A stretch of DNA of 64,000 nucleotides, taken from positions 62,001-126,000 of the forward strand of contig JAKQIT010000074.1 in NCBI GenBank assembly GCA_029556915.1, written 5' to 3'. This document shows positions 18,402-27,365 of this stretch, in pieces. Position numbers and translations under genes: made by a program. Source of the stretch: Pseudomonadota bacterium. Its GTDB lineage: Bacteria; Pseudomonadota; Gammaproteobacteria; Burkholderiales; Methylophilaceae. The first letter of the stretch is position 1, and each line of letters begins with the position of its first letter. Below the pieces are notes generated by a model that was given only the letters and a program-made list of their open reading frames with translations, had not been told where the DNA came from and did not search any database.

Positions 18402-19208
18402 TCAATCAGGTGGTTCGTGTCGTCGCATTCTTAATTTGCAAGCCACGCCAAATGCTTTAAAAATCGCTAAATATTGTGGATTTTCCATCACTTTCCACTC
18501 GGGGTGCCATTGCACGCCCAGCGCAAAAGTTTTGGCATGATTGACTGAAATCGCTTCAATCAGCCCATCAGGTGCAGTCGCCTCAGCGGTTAGCCCTAAG
18601 CCTAGTTGGTCAACGCCTTGCCCATGTAGCGAATTAACTTGCATACTGCTTACTTGGGTAATTTTTGCCAACATACCGCCTTGCGTTAAGTGCACGGGGT
18701 GTATGGGCGCGTACTGTGTTTCAATATCGGCATTTTTATCTTCACGGTGGTCATTCAAATGACCTGTAGCCTGCACAGCTTGATGCAAGCTGCCGCCAAA
18801 AGCAACATTCATCTCTTGAAAACCACGGCAAATGGCCAGCAATGGCACACCTATTTGCACAGCATGTTGAATTATTTTTAAAGTCAGTGCGTCGCGCGCG
18901 GGGTCTAAGGGCAAGCTAGGATCAAGCACTTTTTGACCAAAATGTGAGGGGTGGACATTAGATACTGAGCCTGTCAGCACAATACCATCGGCCATATCGA
19001 GCAAATTTTCAATATCTAAATAATCGCTAACCGCAGGAACTAACAGTGGTGTCGCTTCAGCAGCATCGGCCACGGCTAAAATGTACTTTTGCCCCACCGC
19101 GTGAAATGGATGCATGCCAAGCTGTTTAACATCAGCAGGCAAGAGAACAACTGGTTTTTTATGCTTGGTTTTCATAGCAGAGCTATTGCTTAGCAGCGTT
19201 ACCGCCAC
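18402..19208 (-). CDS. puuD: Gamma-glutamyl-GABA hydrolase
   Basis: Class I glutamine-amidotransferase-like hydrolase, predicted to release GABA and glutamate from gamma-glutamyl-GABA. The longest reading begins at GTG 19208 (268 residues); ATG at 19175 is an alternative, and neither has a strong ribosome site. The nucleophile is Cys127 in LLAICRGFQEMN (long-form numbering), with His235 and Glu237 in GVQWHPEW. It is the first gene of puuD-puuA-spuC on the minus strand. Confidence 0.9.
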   Translation of the reverse strand: MAVTLLSNSSAMKTKHKKPVVLLPADVKQLGMHPFHAVGQKYILAVADAAEATPLLVPAVSDYLDIENLLDMADGIVLTGSVSNVHPSHFGQKVLDPSLPLDPARDALTLKIIQHAVQIGVPLLAICRGFQEMNVAFGGSLHQAVQATGHLNDHREDKNADIETQYAPIHPVHLTQGGMLAKITQVSSMQVNSLHGQGVDQLGLGLTAEATAPDGLIEAISVNHAKTFALGVQWHPEWKVMENPQYLAIFKAFGVACKLRMRRHEPPD

Positions 19209-19625
19209 TGGTTACTTCAAGTCTCTTATTTTATTTAGTTGGGTTGATACTTTCCACAAGCACATACTACGCTTGTAGCAACATTTCTAGCAAGCAGTTT
19301 AATACGTTTATTTTTAAATATTCTGTTTATAATTGTTGATTAAAAAAAACCTAAAATTAACCTTATTTTCACATCAAATCATTTTGATGCTCTGGAAGCC
19401 GCATAGAATAAGGCTTGCAGAGGCGAAATTTTTTCTCGGGCGATTTTCGTGATTTTATTTATCATTTTTTATAGTTAAAAATCATGTAAACGCTGAATAA
19501 GTGAGCGAGTGGGATGAAGAGTGAGGCGCACGGAACGCAGAAGCCGAGATAGTACCGTTGTACAGCGAGGCTAAGAGTACCGCGCAACAAAGCTATTCGC
19601 CCGCGCAGGCACTGATTCAGCGTTT
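19209..19625. other. Gap between puuB and puuD (no gene, two repeat structures)
   Basis: This 417-bp gap contains hairpin repeat copy 5, a separate long imperfect inverted repeat, and the upstream region of puuD. Short reading frames across the inverted repeat look incidental. Confidence 0.75.
19371..19444 (+). repeat. Hairpin repeat copy 5
   Basis: ATCAAATCATTTTGATG-type left flank and TTTCTCGGG right flank on the plus strand. Arms lie at 19389-19400 and 19412-19423 with loop GCATAGAATA. The loop and arm asymmetry are reversed relative to the flanks when compared with most copies. Confidence 0.85.
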
Positions 19626-19626
19626 T
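19487..19626. repeat. Long imperfect inverted repeat after puuB (about 140 bp)
   Basis: The ends AAACGCTGAATAAGTG and CACTGATTCAGCGTTT pair with one mismatch. Further inward the arms keep partial complementarity (GTGGGATGAAGAG against the complement of CTATTCGCCCGC). The GC-richer body contains a shorter inner hairpin around GTAC-CGTT-GTAC. The right end touches the puuB stop codon. It looks like a MITE-like or strongly structured RNA-forming element; its identity is unknown. Confidence 0.6.
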
Positions 19627-20942
19627 CAGCCCAGCGCGTCGCGCAATTGATACCACGCCATACCCAACACTAAAGCAGGCGTGCGCAGCCATTTTCCCCC
19701 TTGAAAATCATGGTGTTTAATTTTCGCAAATACATCTAAACGTTGCGATTGCCCAGCAATCGCCTCTGCCACCAATTTGCCAGCCAAGCCTGTCAGGGCT
19801 ACGCCGTGGCCAGAAAAACCTTGTAAATAATAAATATTATTGCTAATGCGCCCAAAATCTGGCGCACGACTCATGGTAATGTCCACAAAGCCGCCCCAAG
19901 TGTATTCCACTTTAGTGTTAGCCAGTTGCGGAAAAGTCTCAGCCATGCGTGCTTGCATTTTACCGGTGAGGTTAAATGGCGTCATCGCGCTATAGCTGAC
20001 ACGCCCGCCGTAAATCATCCGAGGCTTGTTTTTTGCGTTACTAGCAGAAAATCTAAAATAATCCAACACAAAATTGGTGTCGCACACAGCGGCGTTTGAA
20101 GCTATAAGTTCTTTAGCTAAATCTGCATCAATCGGCTCAGTGCCAATAATATAAGTGCCGACAGGCATAATCCGTTTTGTGAGGCTAGGCGCCAATTTTG
20201 GTGAGATTTCTGGCAAATACATATTGCCCGCCAGCACCACAAATTTAGCTTTCACCGTTCCGCGCTTGGTATGCAACGTAGCCGTTTCGCCTTGCTGCAT
20301 GTCAATCACTGCCGAATTTGTAAAAATGCGCACGCCTAAACTTTTCGCTGAGTTTGCCAACCCTAAACAATAATTGAGCGGATGAATATGCCCGCCAGTT
20401 TTGTCAAAATAGCCGCTATGGTAACGTGGACTGTTTATCCATGTTTTGATGTCATTGGGCGCAATGCGCTGAACATCATAAGCGTAGCGTTGCGCCATTC
20501 CGTCTAGCCAATCATTGAGTTTGGCCGTTTTTTTTGCATTCACCGCCACCCCCATAAATCCATCCGTTAAGTCACATTGAATATCAAAACGTTTGACGCG
20601 TTCACGCACCAAATCGAGTGCTTCCAGCGACATATTCCATACTTGTTTAGCAGCCTCAAACCCCAATGCGTTTTCAATCACATCTTGCTCGCATGCTAAA
20701 CCCGCAATTAACTGCCCACCATTGCGACCACTCGCGCCAAACCCAATATGATGCGCTTCGAGCACCACCACCGAATAGCCACGGTCTGCCAATTCAATTG
20801 CCGCCGATAACCCTGCAAATCCGCCACCCACCACACAAACATCCGCCTCTACATCCTCTCCAAGTGTAGGGTAATTGGGCTGTGCATTGGCGCTGGCAGC
20901 GTAATAAGAGTTTTGCGTGAGTTTTAAATCGTTAGCGAACAT
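19626..20942 (-). CDS. puuB: Gamma-glutamylputrescine oxidoreductase
   Basis: FAD-dependent amine oxidase of the DAO family, 438 residues, predicted to oxidise gamma-glutamylputrescine to gamma-glutamyl-aminobutyraldehyde. The dinucleotide fold is at VCVVGGGFAGLSAAIELADRG (about 35-55), followed by GFGASGRNGGQ, a PuuB-like segment. The C-terminal FAD contact is NIYYLQGFSGHGVALTG. It lies five bases after speB and, with PuuA, PuuC and PuuD, completes the four-step pathway. Confidence 0.9.
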   Translation of the reverse strand: MFANDLKLTQNSYYAASANAQPNYPTLGEDVEADVCVVGGGFAGLSAAIELADRGYSVVVLEAHHIGFGASGRNGGQLIAGLACEQDVIENALGFEAAKQVWNMSLEALDLVRERVKRFDIQCDLTDGFMGVAVNAKKTAKLNDWLDGMAQRYAYDVQRIAPNDIKTWINSPRYHSGYFDKTGGHIHPLNYCLGLANSAKSLGVRIFTNSAVIDMQQGETATLHTKRGTVKAKFVVLAGNMYLPEISPKLAPSLTKRIMPVGTYIIGTEPIDADLAKELIASNAAVCDTNFVLDYFRFSASNAKNKPRMIYGGRVSYSAMTPFNLTGKMQARMAETFPQLANTKVEYTWGGFVDITMSRAPDFGRISNNIYYLQGFSGHGVALTGLAGKLVAEAIAGQSQRLDVFAKIKHHDFQGGKWLRTPALVLGMAWYQLRDALG

Positions 20943-20947
20943 GTGAA

Positions 20948-21883
20948 CTACCTACTCTTCTTGTTGTAAAGTTGGCCACACAGCCAAGTCCACACCATCA
21001 CAGCGGCAGCGTTTGAGGTTAGTTCCGCATGATCATAAGGTGGTGAAACTTCTGTTAAATCCATACCAACCCAGTTTAAGTCGTGCCAAGCTTCTAATAA
21101 AGTCATGGCTTGTGAAGTAGATAAGCCCCCTACTTCTGGCGTGCCTGTGCCGGGCGCAAATGCTGGGTCTAAGGCATCAATATCAAACGTTAAATACAGC
21201 GGCGGATGGCCAGCTTTTGCCATGCGGGCACGCACTTCATCAATCACACTTTGTAGAGCATCACCATCTTTTCCACGTAGCTCACGTGCGGTATAAATTT
21301 TGCCACCTTGGTCACTCACAAACTCGCGCGCAGCGCGCTCACCTGCCGAGCGTATGCCAATTTGCACAAAGCACGCGGGGTCAACCAAGCCTTCGGTAAT
21401 GGCCTCATACACCCAAGTACCATGGCCAGAAGGCTCGCCAAAATGGTCTGTCCAAGTATCGCAATGGGCATCAAAATGAATGCAGGCAAGCGGTTGTTGG
21501 TATTGGGCTTTATACGCGCGCAACAGTGGCAGCGTAATCGAGTGATCTCCACCTAGCCAAATCATGGTGCTATTTTTAATGAGCGCTGAGGCTTGTGGCA
21601 TCAATGCATTGCGCATGGCTTCTAAACTGGTATTAGGTAAAGCTAAATCGCCCACATCTTGCAGATGCGCGAGTGGTGTAACATCAAATACGGGATGTAT
21701 CGCATCGCATAACATTTGGCTGGCATGACGTATTGCACTTGGCCCAAAACGTGCGCCGGGACGATTAGTGCAACTGCCATCCCAATTAATACCAGCAATG
21801 GCATAAGGCTTTTTACCTGCGTTGTTATCTATAGGTAAACCTAAAAATCCGCTGGTAGAAAGATATGCAAATGCGTGATCCAT
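20948..21883 (-). CDS. speB: Agmatinase / ureohydrolase
   Basis: Mn-dependent ureohydrolase of 311 residues, predicted to convert agmatine to putrescine and urea. Metal-binding motifs are GGDHSITLPLL, HFDAHCDTW and TFDIDALDPAFAPGTGTPE. The start is ATG 21883 with AAGG eight bases upstream; the frame extends to a TTG at 21901. It feeds putrescine into PuuA, and its stop lies five bases before puuB. Guanidinobutyrase activity would look similar and would also fit this context. Confidence 0.87.
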   Translation of the reverse strand: MDHAFAYLSTSGFLGLPIDNNAGKKPYAIAGINWDGSCTNRPGARFGPSAIRHASQMLCDAIHPVFDVTPLAHLQDVGDLALPNTSLEAMRNALMPQASALIKNSTMIWLGGDHSITLPLLRAYKAQYQQPLACIHFDAHCDTWTDHFGEPSGHGTWVYEAITEGLVDPACFVQIGIRSAGERAAREFVSDQGGKIYTARELRGKDGDALQSVIDEVRARMAKAGHPPLYLTFDIDALDPAFAPGTGTPEVGGLSTSQAMTLLEAWHDLNWVGMDLTEVSPPYDHAELTSNAAAVMVWTWLCGQLYNKKSR

Positions 21884-21958
21884 ACAATTGACCTTAAACA
21901 ACGATAAGATTAAATAGTATTATAGGTGTAATCATCGTTTAGTGTGTTCAATATAAAA

Positions 21959-23320
21959 ATGAATTCTCAAACACTCGCCTGCAATGCCGAACAACTGTTA
22001 GCAAACGAGCGTGAACGTTATCAGCAATTGCATCCTAACTCTATGGCGCTTGCCGCAAGCGCTCAACAGCATTTTTTATATGGCGTGCCCATGCACTGGA
22101 TGAACGATTGGGGTACGCCCGCGCCACTCTTTGTTAGCCATGCGCAAGGCGCACATTTCACTTGTGCGGATAATATTGATTACACGGATTTTTGCTTAGG
22201 CGATACCGGTGCGATGTTTGGTCATTGTCCAGCTGCGGTTGCGCAGGCCATTGCAAACCAAGCCAATAAAGGCTACACCGCTATGTTGCCCTCGACATTA
22301 GCCCCAGATGTAGGCAATGCGCTTACAGCATTTTTTGGCTTACCGTATTGGCAACTTGCCACCACTGCAACTGACGCTAATCGCTTTGTTTTGCGGTGGG
22401 CGCGTGCGGTGACGCAACGTAGAAAATTACTGGTATTTGATGGTTGTTATCACGGCACGGTAGATGACACTATGGTGGATGTGGTTGACGAAAAAACTGA
22501 AAACCGCGCCAGTTTGCTTGGCCAAGTGCACAGTTTAGGCTTATACACCGTTGCCGTGCCTTTTAATGACTTAGACGCAGTTGAACAGGCTTTGGTCAGC
22601 GGCGAATTTGCTGCCTTGCTCACAGAACCCGCACTCACCAATTGCGGCATGGTGTTGCCAAATGATGGTTTTATTGAAAGTTTACGCGCACTTTGCACAA
22701 AATACGGCACGCTTTTAATATTAGATGAAACTCACACTATTTCAACTGCGCACGGTGGCTGGGCAAAAGCCAATAAGGTAACACCTGACTTTTTAGTAGT
22801 AGGCAAACCGATTGCTGGCGGATTACCAGCTGCCGCTTATGGATTTAGCGCTAAAATGGCTGCACGGATGCAAAGCGCTAAAGACGCCGCGCCAGCTGGG
22901 CACTCTGGCATTGGCACAACGCTATCTGGCAATATGATGACGCTTGCTGCGATTCATGCTACGCTAACACAAGTGGCGACAGAATCCGCTTACCAACACA
23001 TGCGCAATTTAGCCAGCACGTTAGAAGTTGCTTTAATGAAAACCATTCAAGCGCACGATTTACCTTGGCAAATTTCACGCATGGGCGCAAGATTAGAACT
23101 GCAATTTTGTGAAAAAGCGCCGAATAATGCTGCCCAAGCGCGCGCTGCCCAAAATGAAACTTTAGAAAGCGCAATCCACTTATATTTGCTCAACCGTGGC
23201 GTATTGCTCACACCTTTTCACAACATGATGTTAGTCTGCCCTTCAACCACGCAGGCAGACGTTACCAAGCTCGCCAACACGTTTAATGACTGTTTATCAA
23301 AACTTAAAGCTACATATTAA
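21959..23320 (+). CDS. Class III aminotransferase, glutamate-1-semialdehyde-mutase-like, substrate unknown
   Basis: PLP-dependent fold-type I enzyme of about 453 residues. The start is ATG 21959, with GTG 21944 as an alternative; neither has a clear ribosome site. The Schiff-base lysine is probably in VVGKPIAGGLPAAAYGF, and the Asp motif reads LILDETHT rather than the usual DEV. The N-terminal part (FCLGDTGAMFGHCP) resembles glutamate-1-semialdehyde aminomutase relatives. It is divergent from speB, which suggests a role in amine metabolism. It is unlikely to be the tetrapyrrole enzyme HemL, given the context and the variant motif. Confidence 0.75.
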   Translation: MNSQTLACNAEQLLANERERYQQLHPNSMALAASAQQHFLYGVPMHWMNDWGTPAPLFVSHAQGAHFTCADNIDYTDFCLGDTGAMFGHCPAAVAQAIANQANKGYTAMLPSTLAPDVGNALTAFFGLPYWQLATTATDANRFVLRWARAVTQRRKLLVFDGCYHGTVDDTMVDVVDEKTENRASLLGQVHSLGLYTVAVPFNDLDAVEQALVSGEFAALLTEPALTNCGMVLPNDGFIESLRALCTKYGTLLILDETHTISTAHGGWAKANKVTPDFLVVGKPIAGGLPAAAYGFSAKMAARMQSAKDAAPAGHSGIGTTLSGNMMTLAAIHATLTQVATESAYQHMRNLASTLEVALMKTIQAHDLPWQISRMGARLELQFCEKAPNNAAQARAAQNETLESAIHLYLLNRGVLLTPFHNMMLVCPSTTQADVTKLANTFNDCLSKLKATY

Positions 23321-23342
23321 CTAAATTAGTTAATATATTGAA

Positions 23343-23714
23343 TTATAACGATACAATCGCTTCAATTTCCAGTAACACATCGCGTGGCAATTTAGCCACT
23401 TGCACGGTTGAACGTGCTGGCGTATGGCTGCCAAACGTTTCACCATAGACTTTATTCATCGCCACAAAGTCATCCAAGTTTTTCAAAAACACCGTGGTTT
23501 TCACCACTTTATCTAAACTTGCGCCTGCGGCTTCAACCACCCCTTTTAAGTTGGCCAATACTTGTGTGGTTTGCACGCTAATGTCGCCATCATTGAGCGT
23601 GCCATCTGGGCGCAATGGAATTTGCCCAGAAGTAAATAAAAAATTACCCACCGCAATGGCTTGTGAGTAAGGGCCAATGGCGGCTGGAGCGTCGGGAGTT
23701 TGAATCACTTTCAT
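23343..23714 (-). CDS. ridA: RidA-family enamine/imine deaminase
   Basis: Small trimeric protein of 123 residues that hydrolyses reactive enamines and imines released by PLP enzymes. Signature features are PAAIGPYSQAI, FTSGQIPL, and PARSTVQVAKLP with the substrate-binding arginine. It converges on the preceding aminotransferase gene. Damage control for the many PLP enzymes nearby is a sensible role, inferred from context. Confidence 0.93.
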   Translation of the reverse strand: MKVIQTPDAPAAIGPYSQAIAVGNFLFTSGQIPLRPDGTLNDGDISVQTTQVLANLKGVVEAAGASLDKVVKTTVFLKNLDDFVAMNKVYGETFGSHTPARSTVQVAKLPRDVLLEIEAIVSL

Positions 23715-23823
23715 GGTTATGGCTTTCTAAAGTAACTGGAGGGATTTGGAGGTAAAATTATAAAGGGAAATGCAGTTTAGCGACATCTTCAATCAAAGGT
23801 TGAAAATGTAAAGTTAAGACTAT

Positions 23824-23851
23824 CAATTAATGGAGTCTAACTATATTGATT
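23824..23851 (-). repeat. Left inverted copy flanking the immunity-like gene
   Basis: Contains AATGGAGTCTAAC and ATTGATT. It matches the reverse complement of 24351-24378 at 21 of 28 positions, 19 of the last 23. The two copies face each other across the 396-bp gene. Confidence 0.5.
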
Positions 23852-23891
23852 ATCAAGGTGTCGCACTTCGTAGTTGAATCCAACTTATCTC

Positions 23892-24287
23892 TTATATCCA
23901 GCCAGTCTTGGATATAAAGCTTACTAAATCATTCAGAAATTGAGCTTTATTAAAATCGGTTACTTTATATTTAGATAACACTTCTGCAACCTCTGCTAAC
24001 AGTTTCTCAGCGACAATTCTTTTTCGAAGTTTAAAGTCTGCTTCAACCATCGTTGGCAAATCAAGCATAATATCCATGTAAAGCACTTTATCTTTTTTCG
24101 ATAAGCGGACACGACGTTTAAAATTTAAAGCTGGGTCTCGACACATATAAAAAACGGCAATTTCAGCTAATCCCTCTCCATAGTCCTTACCAGCAAAAAA
24201 ATCTTTGTATCCAAAATCTGATAAAGCGTGTAACGTAACATTTACTTTAGATTCCCAATTAGCATCACTCGTAATAAAAAACTTCAT
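23892..24287 (-). CDS. Small protein resembling Imm44-type immunity proteins
   Basis: 131 residues with no signal peptide or membrane segment. The order MKFFITSD, then KDYGEGLAEIAVF, then FKRRVRLSKKDKVLYMDIMLDL, then an alpha-helical C-terminus recalls the Imm44 family of contact-toxin immunity proteins. This is from memory of the family and not certain. No toxin gene lies beside it, and it interrupts a run of amine-metabolism genes. Inverted copies of a 28-bp sequence flank it. A short hairpin (TTATATCCA and TGGATATA) overlaps its 3' end. It may be an orphan immunity gene brought in horizontally. Confidence 0.55.
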   Translation of the reverse strand: MKFFITSDANWESKVNVTLHALSDFGYKDFFAGKDYGEGLAEIAVFYMCRDPALNFKRRVRLSKKDKVLYMDIMLDLPTMVEADFKLRKRIVAEKLLAEVAEVLSKYKVTDFNKAQFLNDLVSFISKTGWI

Positions 24288-24350
24288 ATTTATCCCACCT
24301 ATCTATTAACTTTATTACCAGGGTAGCGTGTACTGTACAAAACCAATGAA

Positions 24351-24378
24351 AATCAATGGGGTCAGACTCCATTGAATT
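24351..24378 (+). repeat. Right inverted copy flanking the immunity-like gene
   Basis: Core GGGGTCAGACTCC within a longer near-palindrome (CAATGG to CCATTG). Similar GGGGTCAGACTCC strings are common beside REP-associated transposases; none is present here. Confidence 0.5.
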
Positions 24379-24423
24379 ACAAAAACCACTTTAAAACCCA
24401 TTAAATCAACCCGTTTTAACACA

Positions 24424-24489
24424 AAATCATTTCACCACCTCTGCAAGCCGATTGCAGACTGGCTTACAGAGGTATAAATTTCTCTCGGA
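24424..24489 (+). repeat. Hairpin repeat copy 6
   Basis: ATCATTTCACCA left flank, arms 24438-24449 and 24461-24472, loop GATTGCAGACT (reversed relative to the flanks), and a TCTCTCGGA right end. It lies between dadA and the immunity-like gene, which are in tandem on the minus strand. Confidence 0.85.
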
Positions 24490-24542
24490 TAGCATTGAGT
24501 TGATATAACTAAAAAGAATAAACCATAAAAATACTTTGGTAA

Positions 24543-25817
24543 TCAGCTTCCGTATCGATTTAACCCCAAATCATCTACTTTAATTTCTGGTGTTTGGTTT
24601 GCTATCATATCCGCCAACACGCGGCCTGAGCCGCAGGCCATTGTCCAGCCTAATGTGCCGTGGCCGGTGCTTAACCATAAATTATTAAAGCTGCTTGATG
24701 CTTTGCCAATAATCGGCGTGCCGTCAGGTGTCATGGGGCGTAAGCCAGTCCAAAACTCGGCTTTGCTCACATCGCCCGCTTGAGGAAATAAACCATTTAA
24801 CACCATTTCTAAGGTTTCACGGCGGCGTGGGTTTAAGCTTAAATCAAAGCCTGCCAACTCTGCCATGCCGCCAACCCGAATGCGTTGATCAAAGCGCGTA
24901 ATAGCCACTTTATAGGTTTCGTCCATCACGGTTGAAATGGGCGATGCTGTACTATTCACAATAGGCACAGTGAGTGAATAGCCTTTTACTGGATAAACGG
25001 GGATTTGAATCGCCAATTGCTGAAGCATGGCCCGTGAATAACTGCCCAGCGCCACTAGGTATTGCTCCGCTTTTAAGGTTTGTACGCCCTGCTCGGTTTG
25101 AATTTCAATGCCAGTTAGTTTACTTTCGCTCGCAATCAGCTTGTTGATGGTGACATTGTGAATAAATTGAACGCCCAACTTTTGCGCTTCTAAAGCCAAT
25201 GCAGAGGTAAATAATTGGCAATCGCCAGTTTCATCATGCGGTAAGCGTAAACCACCGAGTAGTTGATTTTTTACAGTGGCCAATGCAGGCTCCGCACACA
25301 CGCAGCCATCGGGGTCTAAATGCTCAAACGGCACGCCTAAGCGCGCCAATACAGCAATATCTTTGGCTTCAGCGTCTAATTGTTTTTGGGTGCGAAACAC
25401 TTGTAGAGTGCCTTGGGTGCGCCCTTCATATTGAATCCCCAGTTGCTCTCGCAAGCCATCTAAGCAATCACGGCTATACTCCGCCAAGCGCATCATGCGC
25501 TCTTTGTTAAGGTCATAACTTTTTGCATTGCAGTTTTGCAATAATTTGAACGTCCATTGCAATTGCCACAGGGTAAAGTCTGGCTTGAGTGCTAAGGGCG
25601 CGTGGCGCTGAAACAACCATTTAAGGGCTTTCATCGGCACACCTGGCGCAGCCCACGGGGCGGAGTAACCAGGTGAAATTTGCCCAGCATTGGCAAAACT
25701 GGTTTCTAAACCAACGGCAGCTTGGCGGTCAATCACCGTCACCTCAAAGCCATTTTTAGCTAAATAATAAGCGCTTGTTACGCCGATGACTCCTGCACCT
25801 AACACCAAAACACGCAT
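24543..25817 (-). CDS. dadA: D-amino acid dehydrogenase small subunit
   Basis: FAD-dependent, membrane-associated dehydrogenase of about 424 residues that deaminates D-amino acids such as D-alanine to 2-oxo acids. The FAD-binding fold is at [21 protein letters not shown] (residues 3-23). DadA-like segments follow: [22 protein letters not shown] and, near the C-terminus, [12 protein letters not shown] and [13 protein letters not shown]. The frame has two adjacent ATG codons. It is divergent from the omega-aminotransferase at 25925. Confidence 0.93.
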   Translation of the reverse strand: MRVLVLGAGVIGVTSAYYLAKNGFEVTVIDRQAAVGLETSFANAGQISPGYSAPWAAPGVPMKALKWLFQRHAPLALKPDFTLWQLQWTFKLLQNCNAKSYDLNKERMMRLAEYSRDCLDGLREQLGIQYEGRTQGTLQVFRTQKQLDAEAKDIAVLARLGVPFEHLDPDGCVCAEPALATVKNQLLGGLRLPHDETGDCQLFTSALALEAQKLGVQFIHNVTINKLIASESKLTGIEIQTEQGVQTLKAEQYLVALGSYSRAMLQQLAIQIPVYPVKGYSLTVPIVNSTASPISTVMDETYKVAITRFDQRIRVGGMAELAGFDLSLNPRRRETLEMVLNGLFPQAGDVSKAEFWTGLRPMTPDGTPIIGKASSSFNNLWLSTGHGTLGWTMACGSGRVLADMIANQTPEIKVDDLGLNRYGS

Positions 25818-25924
25818 CATTCACCCCGTTTTTTCTTTGTCTATAAGTGTACTCCTAAACCTACCTTGACAAGCCCATGTAAACAGCTGAATATGCTAAA
25901 AATAAGTAAAATCTTGGAAATCAC

Positions 25925-27343
25925 ATGTCGCAAGCCTCGCAAGTTTCTTTACCCAATTTATCCCATTACTGGATACCATTTACCGCAAACCGTCAGTTTA
26001 AGTCTATGCCGCGTTTATTTAAGGCCGCAAAGGGTAACTACTACACATCAATAGACGATAGACAAATTTTAGATGGCACTGCCGGTTTGTGGTGCACCCC
26101 TGCAGGCCATGGGCGCGAAGAGATTGCCAATGCCGTTGGCAAGCAACTATTAACGCTCGATTACGCGCCCGCTTTTCAAAGTAGCCATCCGTTGGCTTTT
26201 GAAGCCGCCACCCAATTAGCTGACTATATGCCAGCTGGCTTAGACCGCGTGTTTTTTACTAATTCCGGTTCGGAATCTGCAGATACTGCGCTCAAAATCG
26301 CGCTGGCCTATCATCGTGCCTGTGGCAACCCCTTGCGTAATAAACTGATAGGCCGAGAGCGTGGTTACCATGGGGTCAACTTTGGGGGTATTTCGGTAGG
26401 CGGTATTGCTGGCAACCGCAAAGCATTTGGTAACGCATTAGCGGGTGTTGACCATATTCGCCACCCACTCGACATCACGAAAAATGCCTTTACTAAAGGC
26501 GTGCCAGCAGATGGCGGCGTGGCATTAGCAAATGAGTTTGAACAACGTATTTTAGCGTTGCATGACCCCTCAACGATTGCAGCACTGATTGTTGAGCCCA
26601 TGCAAGGCTCTGCAGGCGTCATCATTCCACCAGCGGGTTATTTAAAACGCTTGCGCGAAATTTGCACACAATATGGCATTTTGCTGATTTTTGATGAAGT
26701 CATCACCGGTTTTGGCCGATTAGGCACCAAATGGGGGGCTGATTATTTTGATGTTATACCAGATATTTTGACCTGCGCAAAAGGCCTGACTAATGGCGTG
26801 GTGCCAATGGGGGCTGTTGCAGTAAAGCGCGAAATTTATGACGCTTTTATGGAAAAATCCCCTGCTGGAGCTATAGAACTACCCCATGGTTATACTTACA
26901 GCGCCATTCCTATTGCCTGTGCCGCTGCAATCACCACACTAGAAATTTTCAAATCGGAGCAGTTAGAAAACCGTACTAACAGTTTAAGCGTGCATTTTGA
27001 GCAAGCCGCGCACAGTTTAAAAGGCTTGCCTATGGTGAAGGATATTCGCAATATCGGCTTGGTGGCTGGTATTGAGTTTGAGGCAATTGCAGGCAAAGCT
27101 GGCGCGTTTGCCTTTGCCACCTATCTAAAATGTTACGAATTAGGTTTGCACGTGCGCTATACGGGCGACATAATTGCAATTTCCCCGCCGCTTACCATTG
27201 AAAAAGATGAGATAAATCGTATTTTTAACACCTTAGCTGATGCAATTCAGTTTGTTTCTAAGCAAGGTGAAGCAGGCCTAGATGCCAACAACTATCTTAA
27301 AAATGAACAAGCTTGGGCAGCGCACCAACAGTCACACATTTAG
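25925..27343 (+). CDS. Omega-amino acid / beta-alanine-pyruvate aminotransferase
   Basis: Class III PLP aminotransferase of 472 residues. Schiff-base Lys286 lies in [18 protein letters not shown] and the Asp motif in [19 protein letters not shown] (253-271). [15 protein letters not shown] and [13 protein letters not shown] are typical of beta-alanine-pyruvate transaminases. GGAA lies six bases before the ATG. A TTGACA hexamer at 25866-25871 may be part of its promoter, with a weak -10. The semialdehyde dehydrogenase starts 22 bp after its stop. Together they would turn beta-alanine into malonate semialdehyde and then acetyl-CoA. Confidence 0.87.
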   Translation: MSQASQVSLPNLSHYWIPFTANRQFKSMPRLFKAAKGNYYTSIDDRQILDGTAGLWCTPAGHGREEIANAVGKQLLTLDYAPAFQSSHPLAFEAATQLADYMPAGLDRVFFTNSGSESADTALKIALAYHRACGNPLRNKLIGRERGYHGVNFGGISVGGIAGNRKAFGNALAGVDHIRHPLDITKNAFTKGVPADGGVALANEFEQRILALHDPSTIAALIVEPMQGSAGVIIPPAGYLKRLREICTQYGILLIFDEVITGFGRLGTKWGADYFDVIPDILTCAKGLTNGVVPMGAVAVKREIYDAFMEKSPAGAIELPHGYTYSAIPIACAAAITTLEIFKSEQLENRTNSLSVHFEQAAHSLKGLPMVKDIRNIGLVAGIEFEAIAGKAGAFAFATYLKCYELGLHVRYTGDIIAISPPLTIEKDEINRIFNTLADAIQFVSKQGEAGLDANNYLKNEQAWAAHQQSHI

Positions 27344-27365
27344 TCTTTACACATTGGAAAAAAAC

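Noticed and set aside
19462-19692. 76-codon frame across the long inverted repeat
   Set aside because: It runs from inside puuB in another frame through the repeat. Composition and position indicate that the palindrome, not a protein, is the feature.
21959-23320. HemL (glutamate-1-semialdehyde aminomutase)
   Set aside because: Key motif differs (DETHT) and the genomic setting is amine catabolism; overall resemblance is only at family level.
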